DNA from: Verrucomicrobiales bacterium
GTDB lineage: Bacteria > Verrucomicrobiota > Verrucomicrobiia > Verrucomicrobiales > DEV007
Reading direction: 5' to 3'
Assembly (NCBI GenBank): GCA_029213005.1
Contig: JARGPI010000018.1
Coordinates: 1-64,000, forward strand
Length of the DNA stretch: 64,000 nt
Shown in pieces: positions 37,864-46,749 of the stretch; the first letter of the stretch is position 1, and each line of letters starts with the position of its first letter. Under the pieces are notes generated by a model. It had not been told where the DNA came from. It made no database searches and saw only the letters and a program-made list of their open reading frames with translations. The position numbers and the translations under genes are program-made.

Positions 37864-39123
37864 TTATTCTCCGGCTTTTTCACAGTCTGCAATTTGTCGT
37901 TGCAGAAATGAGCGTTCCGCCTCGGATGGGGCAAGGAGTTCGGCCTCGCGAAAGTGGTTTGATGCCTCCGAATTGCATCCCAGCTGTGATTTGAAATAGC
38001 CTCTAATCGCATGAAGGAGGTAATACGAATTTAGTGGTAGATGGGCGATGGCGTCCAGTCCCGCATGTGGTCCGTGCAGGCGGGCTAGTGCTACGGCTCG
38101 ATTGAGCTTGACGAGCGGCGAATTGGTAAGTCGCACCAGTTGGTCGTAGAGATTCAGAACCCGTTGCCAGTCGGTGGATGAGTCGTCGATAGCGGTGCAA
38201 TGGCAGGCTGCGATCCCTGCTTCCAAATGGTATCGACTGACGACTTCACCCCGTCCGGATTTTGCCAGAAAAGCTATGCCGTTTTGTATCATCCCCTGGT
38301 TCCAGGAAGATCGATCTTGTTCATGGAGGCGAAGCAGATTGCCGGCCTCGTCGGTTCGCGAACCAAGCCGGGCTGCATTTAAATACATCAGTGCGAGCAG
38401 GGCTTGAGTTTGTGGTTGGTCAGTTGCAGAATGGCTGGCTAATAAACGGGTGAGTCGAATCGCTTCCTGACAGAGATCCGCCCGCACCAGTTGATCGCCG
38501 GAGGAGGACTTGTATCCTTCATTGAAAAGCAGATATAGAGTTCCGAGAACCCCATCGAGCCTGGTCGGTAATTCGCTAACATCCGGAACGGCGAAAGGCA
38601 GATTCAGATCCCGGATGCGTCGGCGCGCACGGACCAGGCGCTTGCTGATCGCCGCCTCGGTAGTCAGGAAAGGGGCGGCAATTTCTGCCGGGCTCATCCC
38701 GCAAAGTGTTTTCAGGGCAAGAGCTGTCTGTGCCTCGCTCGATAGTTGGGGATGGAAACAAACGAACAACATCCGCAGAGTGTCGTCTGCGAATGTTTCC
38801 TGCATTTCCTCACTACCAATAACGGAGTGCCATCGATCAAGCTCGTGTGCGACATCGGTTTCTTTTTCCCGCCACCGGTTCTCCCGACGGAGTTGGTCAA
38901 TAGCAAGATTCTTAGCGGTTCGACTGAGCCAGGCGGAGGGATTGTCCGGAACGCCCCGGTAGGGCCAGGTTTGCAGAGCGCGAACCAGCGTTTCCTGGGC
39001 GACATCTTCGGCGAACTGAAGCCGGTGAAGACCGTAGCGGCAGGTGAGCATCGTCACGAGGCGACCGCTCTCCTGCCGGAAAAAATCATCCGGGAGTTTC
39101 TCTACTTCTGAGTTTGTTTTCAC
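37864..39123 (-). CDS. ECF sigma factor, ECF42-like with C-terminal helical extension
   Basis: This 419-residue sigma-70-family protein is more than twice a minimal ECF factor. Region 2 is visible as RLQFAEDVAQETLVRALQTW and NPSAWLSRTAKNLAIDQLRR, and region 4 as CGMSPAEIAAPFLTTEAAIS followed by KRLVRARRRIRD. The remaining 240 residues (LYLLFNEGYKSSSGD onward) form the DUF6596/TPR-like extension typical of the ECF42 group. ECF42 factors lack an anti-sigma gene and are encoded with DGPF/YCII proteins, as here. Last gene of a six-gene operon, starting two bases after the stop of the VOC gene. Confidence 0.92.
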   Translation of the reverse strand: MKTNSEVEKLPDDFFRQESGRLVTMLTCRYGLHRLQFAEDVAQETLVRALQTWPYRGVPDNPSAWLSRTAKNLAIDQLRRENRWREKETDVAHELDRWHSVIGSEEMQETFADDTLRMLFVCFHPQLSSEAQTALALKTLCGMSPAEIAAPFLTTEAAISKRLVRARRRIRDLNLPFAVPDVSELPTRLDGVLGTLYLLFNEGYKSSSGDQLVRADLCQEAIRLTRLLASHSATDQPQTQALLALMYLNAARLGSRTDEAGNLLRLHEQDRSSWNQGMIQNGIAFLAKSGRGEVVSRYHLEAGIAACHCTAIDDSSTDWQRVLNLYDQLVRLTNSPLVKLNRAVALARLHGPHAGLDAIAHLPLNSYYLLHAIRGYFKSQLGCNSEASNHFREAELLAPSEAERSFLQRQIADCEKAGE

Positions 39124-39125
39124 AC

Positions 39126-39602
39126 TTATTTGCCGTCCGCCGCCTGCTCCAGTTTGGCGATATCGATTTTTACCATTTCCATCATCGCTTCCTGCGACCG
39201 GCGTGCGCGGTCTCTATCGGGATCGTTCAGGAGTTCGATGAGACGGGTGGGCACGATTTGCCAGCAGAGTCCCCAGCGATCCTTGAGCCAGCCGCATTGG
39301 ACCTCCGATCCGCCATCTGTGAGCGCAGACCAGAGCCGGTCGACCTCCTCCTGGTTTTCGCAGTAGACCATGATGGAAACGGCTTCGTTGAATTTGAATG
39401 CCGGCCCGCCGTTCAGCGCGAAATATTCTTTACCCATCAAGGTGAACTCGACGGTCAGAACCTCCCCGGCAGCCGTGCTCGGATTGTCAGCGGGTGATCG
39501 CATGACGCGATCAATATGTGAATCAGGTAAAAGCGACACGTAGAACTCTGCGGCCTCCTCCGCCGCACCGTCAAACCAAAGGCATGGTGCGATTGATTTC
39601 AT
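39126..39602 (-). CDS. VOC-superfamily protein (PhnB / 3-demethylubiquinone methyltransferase-like fold)
   Basis: A 158-residue cytosolic protein with PCLWFDGAAEEAAEFYVSLL at the start and DRWGLCWQIVPTRLIELL near the end, the PhnB-like VOC pattern of paired beta-alpha-beta-beta-beta units. It has no known enzymatic role in this context. Its start overlaps the YCII gene stop by four bases and its stop is two bases before the sigma gene, so it belongs to the ECF operon. The name methyltransferase is historical and should not be taken as function. Confidence 0.85.
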   Translation of the reverse strand: MKSIAPCLWFDGAAEEAAEFYVSLLPDSHIDRVMRSPADNPSTAAGEVLTVEFTLMGKEYFALNGGPAFKFNEAVSIMVYCENQEEVDRLWSALTDGGSEVQCGWLKDRWGLCWQIVPTRLIELLNDPDRDRARRSQEAMMEMVKIDIAKLEQAADGK

Positions 39603-40024
39603 GCTGTTGCTTTCTGCGGGTTGTTTTCGTTCCTTTTTACCTCGGCCATCGGGCGGCAGAGATCGGCAATCGGCCGCACTTCTATTTCAGCACCGTAGTC
39701 GAGAATCGGGCAGGTGCCTGCATGACTCAGCGCCGCCTCCATTGATGGCACAGCGAGCTGAAAGTAGCCGGCGATTGCTTCTTTTGATTCGACAAAAACA
39801 CCATCGGTTACGCTGGTGCCTTGTTTACCAGAGATGACTTTGCCTTCCTCCATGAGTGGCTGGGCTCCGCGCAGGATGCCCGCTTCCGCCAGGCCGTCGA
39901 CCCAGGCGTAAAAATCAGTCATCGATTTCTGTAGTTTCGTCGGCGACATGCCGTGAGTCCAGTGAGTGCCCCGGATGAGCAACAGGTATTCATCGGTTGG
40001 TTGTTGTGGATTGTCTGTATTCAT
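39599..40024 (-). CDS. YCII-related (DGPF-domain) protein
   Basis: This 141-residue protein begins DEYLLLIRGTHWTHGMSPTK after a short leader and contains SVTDGVFVESKEAIAGYFQL. The usual V-T-D-G-P-F-x-E-x-K signature is present with Pro replaced by Val. DGPF proteins are the hallmark partners of ECF42 sigma factors; their biochemical role is not settled. It is translationally coupled to the following VOC gene (four-base overlap) and starts three bases after the stop of the DUF1428 gene. Confidence 0.88.
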   Translation of the reverse strand: MNTDNPQQPTDEYLLLIRGTHWTHGMSPTKLQKSMTDFYAWVDGLAEAGILRGAQPLMEEGKVISGKQGTSVTDGVFVESKEAIAGYFQLAVPSMEAALSHAGTCPILDYGAEIEVRPIADLCRPMAEVKRNENNPQKATA

Positions 40025-40027
40025 CGT

Positions 40028-40396
40028 TTAGCTTTTTTTATAAACCACTGACTTGAAGCCGCCGTAAGCCATGCGCCCGGTATCGAAAATGCGACCCGCT
40101 TCTTTGCAGATCTTCTCGATACGCGGGTCTGTCATTATGTTTTTGTTCGCTTCGTCGCGGGCTTGTTTCGACGGGAATACCGCGTAGGCGAACACGACGG
40201 TTTCCTCCGGCTTTGCATCAGCCAGCTTCGGGAAAGGAACTTGATCCTCGATATCCATATCATCACCTACGCATTCCCGATACTCAATGGCTCCGTGTTC
40301 GATCCAGATGGCGGCAGCTTCAGTTGCGGTTGCCTTGTATGCTTCGATTTTGTCTTTAGCGACGGGAATGATAAATCCGTCTATGTAATGGTCCAT
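40028..40396 (-). CDS. DUF1428 family protein
   Basis: A 122-residue dimeric alpha-beta barrel-like protein with YIDGFIIPVAKDKIEAYKAT, AIEYRECVGDD and RMAYGGFKSVV at the C-terminus, which is the DUF1428 signature. The function is unknown. It is a regular member of ECF42-type operons together with YCII and VOC proteins, and lies between the second VOC gene and the YCII gene with a three-base gap to the latter. Confidence 0.88.
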   Translation of the reverse strand: MDHYIDGFIIPVAKDKIEAYKATATEAAAIWIEHGAIEYRECVGDDMDIEDQVPFPKLADAKPEETVVFAYAVFPSKQARDEANKNIMTDPRIEKICKEAGRIFDTGRMAYGGFKSVVYKKS

Positions 40397-40415
40397 AATA
40401 TATATAAATGTTGGG

Positions 40416-40859
40416 TTAGGAAGGTAGCGATGATTCCTGGACTGTGATCATCCAATCAAGTCCGAAACGGTCGGTCAGCATTCCGAAACAAGGCGACCAA
40501 AATGTTTTATCCAAAGGCATAGCCACTTCGCCATCCTTTGCAAGCAGGTCGAAAACTCGCCTCGTCTCATCCTCATCTTCGAATGCGATCGAAAGCGAAA
40601 ATCCGGCAAAGTGAACTTTCTCGTCGGCCTCGCCGCAGCCGCCGTCCGAAGCCATCAAGACGTTTTCCCCGATAGTGAATGTGGCATGCATCACTTTGTC
40701 GGCCATTTCCTCCGAGTCCATACCCGGCGGCAGGGGATCGGGGCAGTCTTTGAATTTCATCATCATTTCGACTTTGGCTCCGAGATGTTCGACATAAAAC
40801 TCGATTGCTTGTTCGCAGCAGCCATCGAAAAACAGGTAGGGTTGGATTACAGGATTCAT
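40416..40859 (-). CDS. VOC-superfamily (PhnB-like) protein
   Basis: A 147-residue protein beginning MNPVIQPYLFFDGCCEQAIE, with METAL-site-like positions in AKVEMMMKFKDCPDPLPPGM and the end block FGMLTDRFGLDWMITVQ. This is a standard PhnB-like glyoxalase-fold protein. It is 19 bases upstream of the DUF1428 gene and 62 bases downstream of the SRPBCC gene, so second in the ECF operon. It is paralogous to the VOC protein at 39126. Confidence 0.88.
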   Translation of the reverse strand: MNPVIQPYLFFDGCCEQAIEFYVEHLGAKVEMMMKFKDCPDPLPPGMDSEEMADKVMHATFTIGENVLMASDGGCGEADEKVHFAGFSLSIAFEDEDETRRVFDLLAKDGEVAMPLDKTFWSPCFGMLTDRFGLDWMITVQESSLPS

Positions 40860-40921
40860 AATGTATATTTATTTTCTATAGTTTGAAATTGGTTGTTTTT
40901 AGTTCGATTTTAGAGAGAGTC

Positions 40922-41842
40922 TCAGCTGTTTTCGACCAGTCGGGCGAGTTGGTCGGTGCATTTTCGCCAACCGTCATGAAAGCCCATTTCCTCGTGCTGC
41001 TTCCGGTCAGCGACAGTCCAGTGACGCACCCTGGCCTCGTAGCGCGTGCGTCCGTCGTCGAGCGTTCCGAACGACAGGAACATGGTCATGAAGGGTTTAT
41101 CTGACGGTTCCCAGGCTGTGGTGTAAGCGTCGGTAGCAACAATTCGTTCGTTTTCCACCACCTCAAGATAGACGCCCCTCAGCGGCATTTCGTTACCATC
41201 CTCGTCCTTCATAACGACGAAGCTGGATCCTCCCGGACGGACATCAATTTCAACCACGGGCGTTGTTAACGGCGAAGGGGCGAACCACTGTTTGAGCAGC
41301 TCCGGTTTCGTCCAGGCGCGAAACACCTCTCTTGGCGGCGCGTTGATAATCCTCGTCAACCGGAGGTCGTGCTCATCCGTGTCTGGTCCCTCGATCCTGG
41401 CCAGAGCTTGCTCGAGGCGATCAAAACATTCTTGATTACACTCGGGGATGTAGGCTTTTGCCTCTTCGTATTCTGCCGTGTCATCAAAGGCCATTCGCCA
41501 CGTCAGCTCAGTTCCTTGGTGCTGCGGGTTCAGCGAGATGGTCAGTCGGAAGCGATGCACCGGTTCGTGATGGAAAATGACTATTTTTAGCGGCTCAACG
41601 GTTTCGAACACATTTCGGTTTTCGAATGTTTTCCCCTCGGGACTGTGCATATCGAAGCGCCAAACTCCGCTTGGTTTCGGTTCAAATTCATGAAATGTGT
41701 TTCGAAACCCTCTCGGTCCCCACCACTCAGCGAGATATTCGGGATTCGTGAGAGCGGTGTAGATCCTTTCCGCCGACACTGGAATCCAGCGTGTGGAACA
41801 TATTTCATGGGTTGGGTCAAATTTTTCGATTTTCATTGGCAT
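40922..41842 (-). CDS. Tandem SRPBCC (AHSA1-type) protein
   Basis: A 306-residue protein carrying two START-like AHSA1 domains in one chain. The first has VSAERIYTALTNPEYLAEWW, followed by WRFDMHSPEGKTFENRNVFE; the second has PPREVFRAWTKPELLKQWFA and EMGFHDGWRKCTDQLARLVE. AHSA1-type proteins bind hydrophobic small molecules; the ligand here is unknown. Most relatives have one domain, so this is a fusion or duplication. It is the first gene of the ECF operon. An ATG two codons downstream (41836) is an equally good start. Confidence 0.85.
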   Translation of the reverse strand: MPMKIEKFDPTHEICSTRWIPVSAERIYTALTNPEYLAEWWGPRGFRNTFHEFEPKPSGVWRFDMHSPEGKTFENRNVFETVEPLKIVIFHHEPVHRFRLTISLNPQHQGTELTWRMAFDDTAEYEEAKAYIPECNQECFDRLEQALARIEGPDTDEHDLRLTRIINAPPREVFRAWTKPELLKQWFAPSPLTTPVVEIDVRPGGSSFVVMKDEDGNEMPLRGVYLEVVENERIVATDAYTTAWEPSDKPFMTMFLSFGTLDDGRTRYEARVRHWTVADRKQHEEMGFHDGWRKCTDQLARLVENS

Positions 41843-42104
41843 TCAGACCCTCAAAGGACGGTCTCCAAATCTATGACGAACGCGCTCGCTGGAAAAGGAC
41901 ATCCGTTGAAAATAATTTTTTCGCCGCCGGAATTGAGGGGGCATGCCATGAATGGGATTGACCGCCGCTTGTTTGGATCGCGCCGCCCCATGGTATCAGT
42001 TGACGGTAACCTGCGCGGCCAATCTTTGATTCCGCTCCCGTGATAAAAGCGAGTAGGACGGTTTCAGTTGATGGAAAATTAAAGGGGGAGCGGAGATGTC
42101 TTAC

Positions 42105-42545
42105 TCACGGGAAGCTGACTCTGAGTTCGAATCGGTTGCCGGGGTATTTGCCGTCGAACTTGGTGTTTTTGTCTTCGAGGATGAGAACGGCGCTACTGGA
42201 GCGGATATCGTCAACGATCCAGGATTGCGCCTTTTTTCTTTTGGCCAGTGAGCTACCGAATTCCTCCTTTAGCGTGGAATCGACAAGCCGCCAGGTAAAG
42301 CCTCTATCTCCGGTGTTATCCTGGGCATTTGAGATCGTAATCTTTATCTTTTGTTTTCCATTGAGAGCGATCGGGATATAGAAAATTCGACCGTTTTCCG
42401 GAGTGAAGCTCAGGCTCTGTTTCGAGATTGGTAATTCGATTTCGCTTCCCAGCTCAGGCGGCAATTTGATTTTTTCGAGAGGTAGATCCTCCGCAATGCT
42501 TTTCGGGGTTAAGATGACGAGCCAGAAAAAAACAAACCACTTCAT
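42105..42545 (-). CDS. Secreted hypothetical protein
   Basis: This 146-residue protein has signal peptide MKWFVFFWLVILTPKSIAED. The mature part is a beta-rich domain with RIFYIPIALNGKQKIKITIS and KYPGNRFELRVSF at its end, perhaps a PPC-like or beta-sandwich domain. I do not recognise the family. The gene is divergent from the next one across a 126-base spacer. The 262 bases between it and the SRPBCC start show no gene. Confidence 0.55.
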   Translation of the reverse strand: MKWFVFFWLVILTPKSIAEDLPLEKIKLPPELGSEIELPISKQSLSFTPENGRIFYIPIALNGKQKIKITISNAQDNTGDRGFTWRLVDSTLKEEFGSSLAKRKKAQSWIVDDIRSSSAVLILEDKNTKFDGKYPGNRFELRVSFP

Positions 42546-42671
42546 GAGATGGGATTAGACTGGCAGGAACGAATCGGGTTGTCACGAAAAAAGCGGGTGG
42601 ATGTTATGGCGATTAGAAAATACTCGCTCAGTTGTAGTCGCGGAAAGAGAGATCCCGTCTTCTAATTCGGC

Positions 42672-43133
42672 ATGCTTACTTGCACTCCAAAGGGAATATG
42701 TTCTTACGACTATTTTATATCGGGGCAAGATGTAAGCGCCGAGTTGAATTTTGATTTATGGACCGAAACGGGAGAGATCAAAACTCACGATGATCACTTT
42801 TACATACAGAAACACGGTGCCTTCAGCGGGAAATGGTCTCTCGAAACCGGTAGTGAAACTTTGGCAATAGCGGAAAAGTTCAGTGCGCTCACCCGCCAAT
42901 TTGATATCACCGCCGGAGGAGAAGATATGGAGCTCCGGGCAGAATCAGCCTTCACGCGAAATACGCTTCTTACGGGTGGCGGTTATTACGTAAGCTATTG
43001 TCCCGTCCATGCGATGACGAGGCGGGCCACCATCTCCGGTGAATGGAAGGATTTCACGGTAGTCGCATTTGGTTTTTGGCTAACCGCATTGACCTGGAAG
43101 CGGGCCCAGCAGAGCAGTGCGGCTGGTAGTTGA
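42672..43133 (+). CDS. Conserved-type hypothetical protein, LURP/scramblase-like tubby fold possible
   Basis: This 153-residue protein has regularly alternating beta-strands: GQDVSAELNFDLWTETGEIK, FYIQKHGAFSGKWSLETGSE, LAIAEKFSALTRQFDITAGG and MELRAESAFTRNTLL. It ends in a short hydrophobic segment (FTVVAFGFWLTALTW). The layout resembles the LURP-one/tubby-type fold of small bacterial proteins, but that is only a pattern impression. There is no signal peptide. The function is unknown. Confidence 0.6.
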   Translation: MLTCTPKGICSYDYFISGQDVSAELNFDLWTETGEIKTHDDHFYIQKHGAFSGKWSLETGSETLAIAEKFSALTRQFDITAGGEDMELRAESAFTRNTLLTGGGYYVSYCPVHAMTRRATISGEWKDFTVVAFGFWLTALTWKRAQQSSAAGS

Positions 43134-43300
43134 GTTGTGTTGTGTGAAGGGCGGGGAAAGGATCTCTTTACAGGCGTCGACGACTGAAGATTCCGTATCA
43201 CAGTTTTTTAAACTGTGGCACATGGCTTGTGCTCATGGGCTTCGCTAACAGGTTGGAAACCTGTATTACGTTATTTTTCTCTACACTTTCCGGATGCTTT

Positions 43301-43335
43301 TGTACCCTGTACAGTCCGGAATGGTACAGGGTACA
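43301..43335. repeat. Palindromic element of the GTACCCTGTAC family
   Basis: Arms 43301-43312 (TGTACCCTGTAC) and 43324-43335 are perfect reverse complements around an 11-base loop, the same loop length as the copies at 9641 and 55747. It lies in the 600-base intergenic region before the sugar dehydrogenase 3' end. Confidence 0.8.
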
Positions 43336-43383
43336 GTGGAATGCCGCTAAGATTTTCGTGGAACCCGTGGTAGGAAATTCAAA

Positions 43384-43599
43384 ATACGGCAACGCCGTTA
43401 CGCAATATAGCCCCGGGTTGACCGAAACGAAGTAGAGAGTCTACCCGGGGGGGGGCGAAGGACAAACTGATCGCTGAAAGTGATCTGAAAGCTTTCGCAA
43501 CGCCTTCAGCGTAGGGAAACTCCTGATAGGCAAACCCCATGGTAGCCTCCGTTTTACTGCGGCAACCATGGGCTGGGTTACGTAACGGCGTTGCCGTAT
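43384..43599. mobile_element. MITE-like element with 19-bp terminal inverted repeats
   Basis: Bases 43384-43402 (ATACGGCAACGCCGTTACG) and 43581-43599 are perfect inverted repeats enclosing about 180 bases with no coding potential and a G9 run. Internal partial palindromes include CCCCGGGTTGACC and CCATGGGCTGGGTTACG. The size and structure fit a miniature inverted-repeat element or a large structured palindromic repeat. I did not see clear target-site duplications. The remaining parts of 43134-43732 have no gene. Confidence 0.6.
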
Positions 43600-43732
43600 C
43601 TCGACTGAAACCGAAAACTGAGCGATATTCCAGGGTTCAGGAATCCAGTGCCTCTACAAACTAAGCCATGAATATTAGGTTGAGTTCTTGTTTTGACACA
43701 TATGGAGCAAGAACAAGATAAAGAGCGAGAAC

Positions 43733-46411
43733 TTATTCATTCGCTGTCTGACTACGCTTTATAAATGAGATCGACTCCAGATTCATGAGATGGGCTTTTC
43801 CGGGGTTGGAGAAACGGATGTAGAGATCGCCGCGGGCCGGGGCGGGCTTGAGGTCGAATTTCAGGGTTTTGCGCTTGTTCCAGTCGCCGGTGGGTTCGGC
43901 TTTCACGCTGCCCAGCAGTTCGCCGTCGACGGAGGCGTGGCGGATTTCTATGGTTCCGCCGGGACCGCCGGATGCGTAGGTGACGCTGGCTTTGGTTCGA
44001 TCGCTCAAATTTACCCCGGCAAATTTGATCCAGCCCTGGTCCATGATGGATCCGGCTTTGGTGCCGGACAGGCTCAGTTTTTCAAAGGCGTCGGCATCGC
44101 CGGGTAGCAGGGTGGAATGACGGAGCCGGATGCTTTTGGTGCCACTCAACGGGGCGATGGGTGGGGCGCCTCCGTCGAGGTAGGTGGCTTCCACGATCAA
44201 TACGCCGGGGCCTTTTTGTTTGGCTTGTTTTTTGGGTTTTCCGATTTGGAATTCGCCGCTGAGTCCGGAGAGCACGGAACTGGAATCTTTATCGCTGAGT
44301 GAAAAGATCCACTCTGCCATTTGCCGGGATTGCTCGATCCCGTGCTGGGGATGAGGGATCATGGGAATCTCTCCCCAGATTCCGCTGGAGCCGGTCACGA
44401 TGCGCTTGGCGACTTCGTCGAGGGCGTGCTTTTGATCTTTGTATTTGGCGGCGACATCGAAGAAGGACGGTCCGACCAGTTTTCGATCCACAACGTGGCA
44501 ATTGAAACAATCGCTCTTTTTCATCAGTTCGAGTCCGGGATGCAGTGTTTCGGCACCGGTGAGGGAGGCTTCGGTATTTTTGAAGTCCCCGGGAACAAGC
44601 TGATGGAAAATTTTGACGCGCTCCGGGACGGGATTTCCATCTTCCGGATCCACGACGGCGATGTCCCAAGTGATGGGGGTATCGAAGTCGTAGAAATCGC
44701 CATCCTGAGGGGATTTGAAATCGACGATCGGAGGCTCGTTGCCGACGAGGACGGGTGTGGAGGCGGTGGCCCGGGCCCCGTGTGCGTCGGTGACGGTGAG
44801 CACGGCCTGATAGGAGCCCATGGTGTCGAAGGTGAGCGTGGGGTTCGCGCTGGTGTCTTTTGCCTCTTCGGTTCCGGGAACGATTTTCCACTCGTAGGTG
44901 AGGGCATCGCCATCGGGGTCGACGGTACCTTCACTGGAAAACGCGACTTTCAGTGGGGGACGTCCGGCGGTTCCGGCGGCGGTCAGTTTGATCTTCGGCG
45001 GGCGGTTGCCGCGGATGTAGTCCACCCGGATCAGTTTGCAGTCGGCGTTCACTCCCCAGGTTTCTCCGTATTCGATGAGGTAAAGCGAGCCTTCGGGGCC
45101 GAAATCCATATCGATGGGTCTGACAAATCCATAGTCAGGCATCAATTCCTCCAGGGAGTCGATGTTCGATTCGGCATCGAGTTTGACTCCGAAAATCCAG
45201 TGCCGTGACCATTCGTAGATAAATAGAGTATTGTCGAAATGTTTGGGGAATTTGGTCGGGCTTTCCAGGCTTTCGTCGTAATGATAGACCGGTCCGGCGC
45301 AGGCGGTTCTTCCGCCGGTTCGCAGCATGGGGAAGTCTTCGGTTTGGTTGCGGTGGTAGTAGACAAAAGCGGGTTGTGCGGGCGGCAGGGTTTGGACGCC
45401 TGTGCTGTTGGGCGAATCGTTTACCGGGGCGTCGGGGGATTGGGTTTTGCCGATTTCCCCGGTCTCAAAATTCACATCGGGGTAGGCCAGGTTGGGACCA
45501 ACGAAGTAGGGCCATCCGAAATTTCCCGCCTTGCGAGCCTGGTTGATTTCATCGTGCCCGGCAGGGCCGCGGTCGCCGGGAGCACCTGCATCGGGGCCGA
45601 CTTCGCCCCAGTAGAGATATCCGGATTTTTGGTCGACGCTGATTCGCCACGGATTCCGGCATCCCATCACGTAGATTTCGGGAATGCCTTCGGAGCCGTC
45701 TTTGGGGAACAGATTACCGTCCGGCACTTCGTAGGTGCCGTCGCTCTTCGGTTTTATTCGCAGCACTTTGCCGTTGTAGCTGAATTTGTTGGAGGCTGAT
45801 TTCTGAGCGTCCCATGGCATCCGGTCGGGGCGTTCGTCGATCGGGGCAAAGCCTTTGGAGTCACCACCGGGGTGAGTGTTGTCGCCGGTGGCGATGAAGA
45901 GGCAGCCATCGGGTCCAAATTCGAGGGAGCCGGCGTGGTGACAGCACTGGAGGCGCTGTTCTTCGAATTTTAACAACCGCTTCTCGGAGGCGAGATCGAG
46001 GGTGTCGCCTTTCATGGTGAAACGGCTCACATGCTGACCTGAGAAATCGGGCGGTGAGTATTGGAGGAAGATGTGCTGGTTATTGGCAAAATCGGGATCG
46101 AGAGCGATTCCGATCAATCCGTTTTCCTGCTGAGTGGTCACTTCCAGAGTGCCTGCTTCCGTGATTTTCTGCGTTTTAGGGTGGAAAATACGAAGCCTGC
46201 CGTCCAGCTCAATGAAAAAGACGCGTCCATCGGGGGCCACTTCCAGCTCCATGGGGCGGTTTAACCCGGTGGCGAGGGTGGTGGGCGTCAGGCGATCGGG
46301 CTCAAAGATTTCATCCGCGGTATTCAGCCCCGGGAACAGCAGTGCCGCAATGGCGAGCAGGTGGGCGAATGACAATGGGCATGTGGAAATGATCCGGTTC
46401 GGCGTGAGCAT
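43733..46411 (-). CDS. Secreted PQQ-type sugar dehydrogenase with PKD, cytochrome c and CBM6-like domains
   Basis: An 892-residue modular exported oxidoreductase. After a signal peptide, residues about 35-460 form a soluble glucose dehydrogenase-type propeller (GLNRPMELEVAPDGRVFFIE, HHAGSLEFGPDGCLFIATGD, IYVMGCRNPWRISVD). A PKD domain follows (about 470-555, with VDPDGDALTYEWK). A c-type cytochrome at about 625-710 has heme motif C-F-N-C-H and a likely axial Met in IPMIPHP. A C-terminal beta-sandwich (about 730-885) resembles CBM6. Electrons from sugar oxidation would pass to the attached heme. Such fusions are familiar in Verrucomicrobiota and Planctomycetota. The 338 bases upstream (46412-46749) have no gene I can support. 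Confidence 0.88.
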   Translation of the reverse strand: MLTPNRIISTCPLSFAHLLAIAALLFPGLNTADEIFEPDRLTPTTLATGLNRPMELEVAPDGRVFFIELDGRLRIFHPKTQKITEAGTLEVTTQQENGLIGIALDPDFANNQHIFLQYSPPDFSGQHVSRFTMKGDTLDLASEKRLLKFEEQRLQCCHHAGSLEFGPDGCLFIATGDNTHPGGDSKGFAPIDERPDRMPWDAQKSASNKFSYNGKVLRIKPKSDGTYEVPDGNLFPKDGSEGIPEIYVMGCRNPWRISVDQKSGYLYWGEVGPDAGAPGDRGPAGHDEINQARKAGNFGWPYFVGPNLAYPDVNFETGEIGKTQSPDAPVNDSPNSTGVQTLPPAQPAFVYYHRNQTEDFPMLRTGGRTACAGPVYHYDESLESPTKFPKHFDNTLFIYEWSRHWIFGVKLDAESNIDSLEELMPDYGFVRPIDMDFGPEGSLYLIEYGETWGVNADCKLIRVDYIRGNRPPKIKLTAAGTAGRPPLKVAFSSEGTVDPDGDALTYEWKIVPGTEEAKDTSANPTLTFDTMGSYQAVLTVTDAHGARATASTPVLVGNEPPIVDFKSPQDGDFYDFDTPITWDIAVVDPEDGNPVPERVKIFHQLVPGDFKNTEASLTGAETLHPGLELMKKSDCFNCHVVDRKLVGPSFFDVAAKYKDQKHALDEVAKRIVTGSSGIWGEIPMIPHPQHGIEQSRQMAEWIFSLSDKDSSSVLSGLSGEFQIGKPKKQAKQKGPGVLIVEATYLDGGAPPIAPLSGTKSIRLRHSTLLPGDADAFEKLSLSGTKAGSIMDQGWIKFAGVNLSDRTKASVTYASGGPGGTIEIRHASVDGELLGSVKAEPTGDWNKRKTLKFDLKPAPARGDLYIRFSNPGKAHLMNLESISFIKRSQTANE

Positions 46412-46749
46412 CGCCGAATTTTGCCTCGCCGGAGAGATTCGCCACTGGCGTGACTGCGACAGAATGGAATTTGCGGTTCCGGGGATTATTGAGAGGGGCC
46501 TGTCGGTTAGGACTGATGGGCGCTTTCGGCATCATTTGAAGCGATCTGGAGCTTATGGAACCTTTTGCCTGTCTAAAAATCACGGTAAAACGGCGTTTGA
46601 TGGCGTTTGAACCGGGGTTGATTTGTTGCAGCGAGTTCATTCAGAGCGGGTTGCGAGTAATTGGCGGTTTTGGAAAGGGGGAAGGTGCTGCGTTAATATC
46701 ATGGGTTGAAAGGGGCCCAACTTAGGGCAAGGGTGCGCCGGTTGGAATC

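Noticed and set aside
44321..45208. Long open frame on the plus strand opposite the sugar dehydrogenase gene
   Set aside because: It lies entirely antisense to a strongly conserved coding region, is glycine/valine-rich without motifs or signal peptide, and is explained by codon bias of the real gene.
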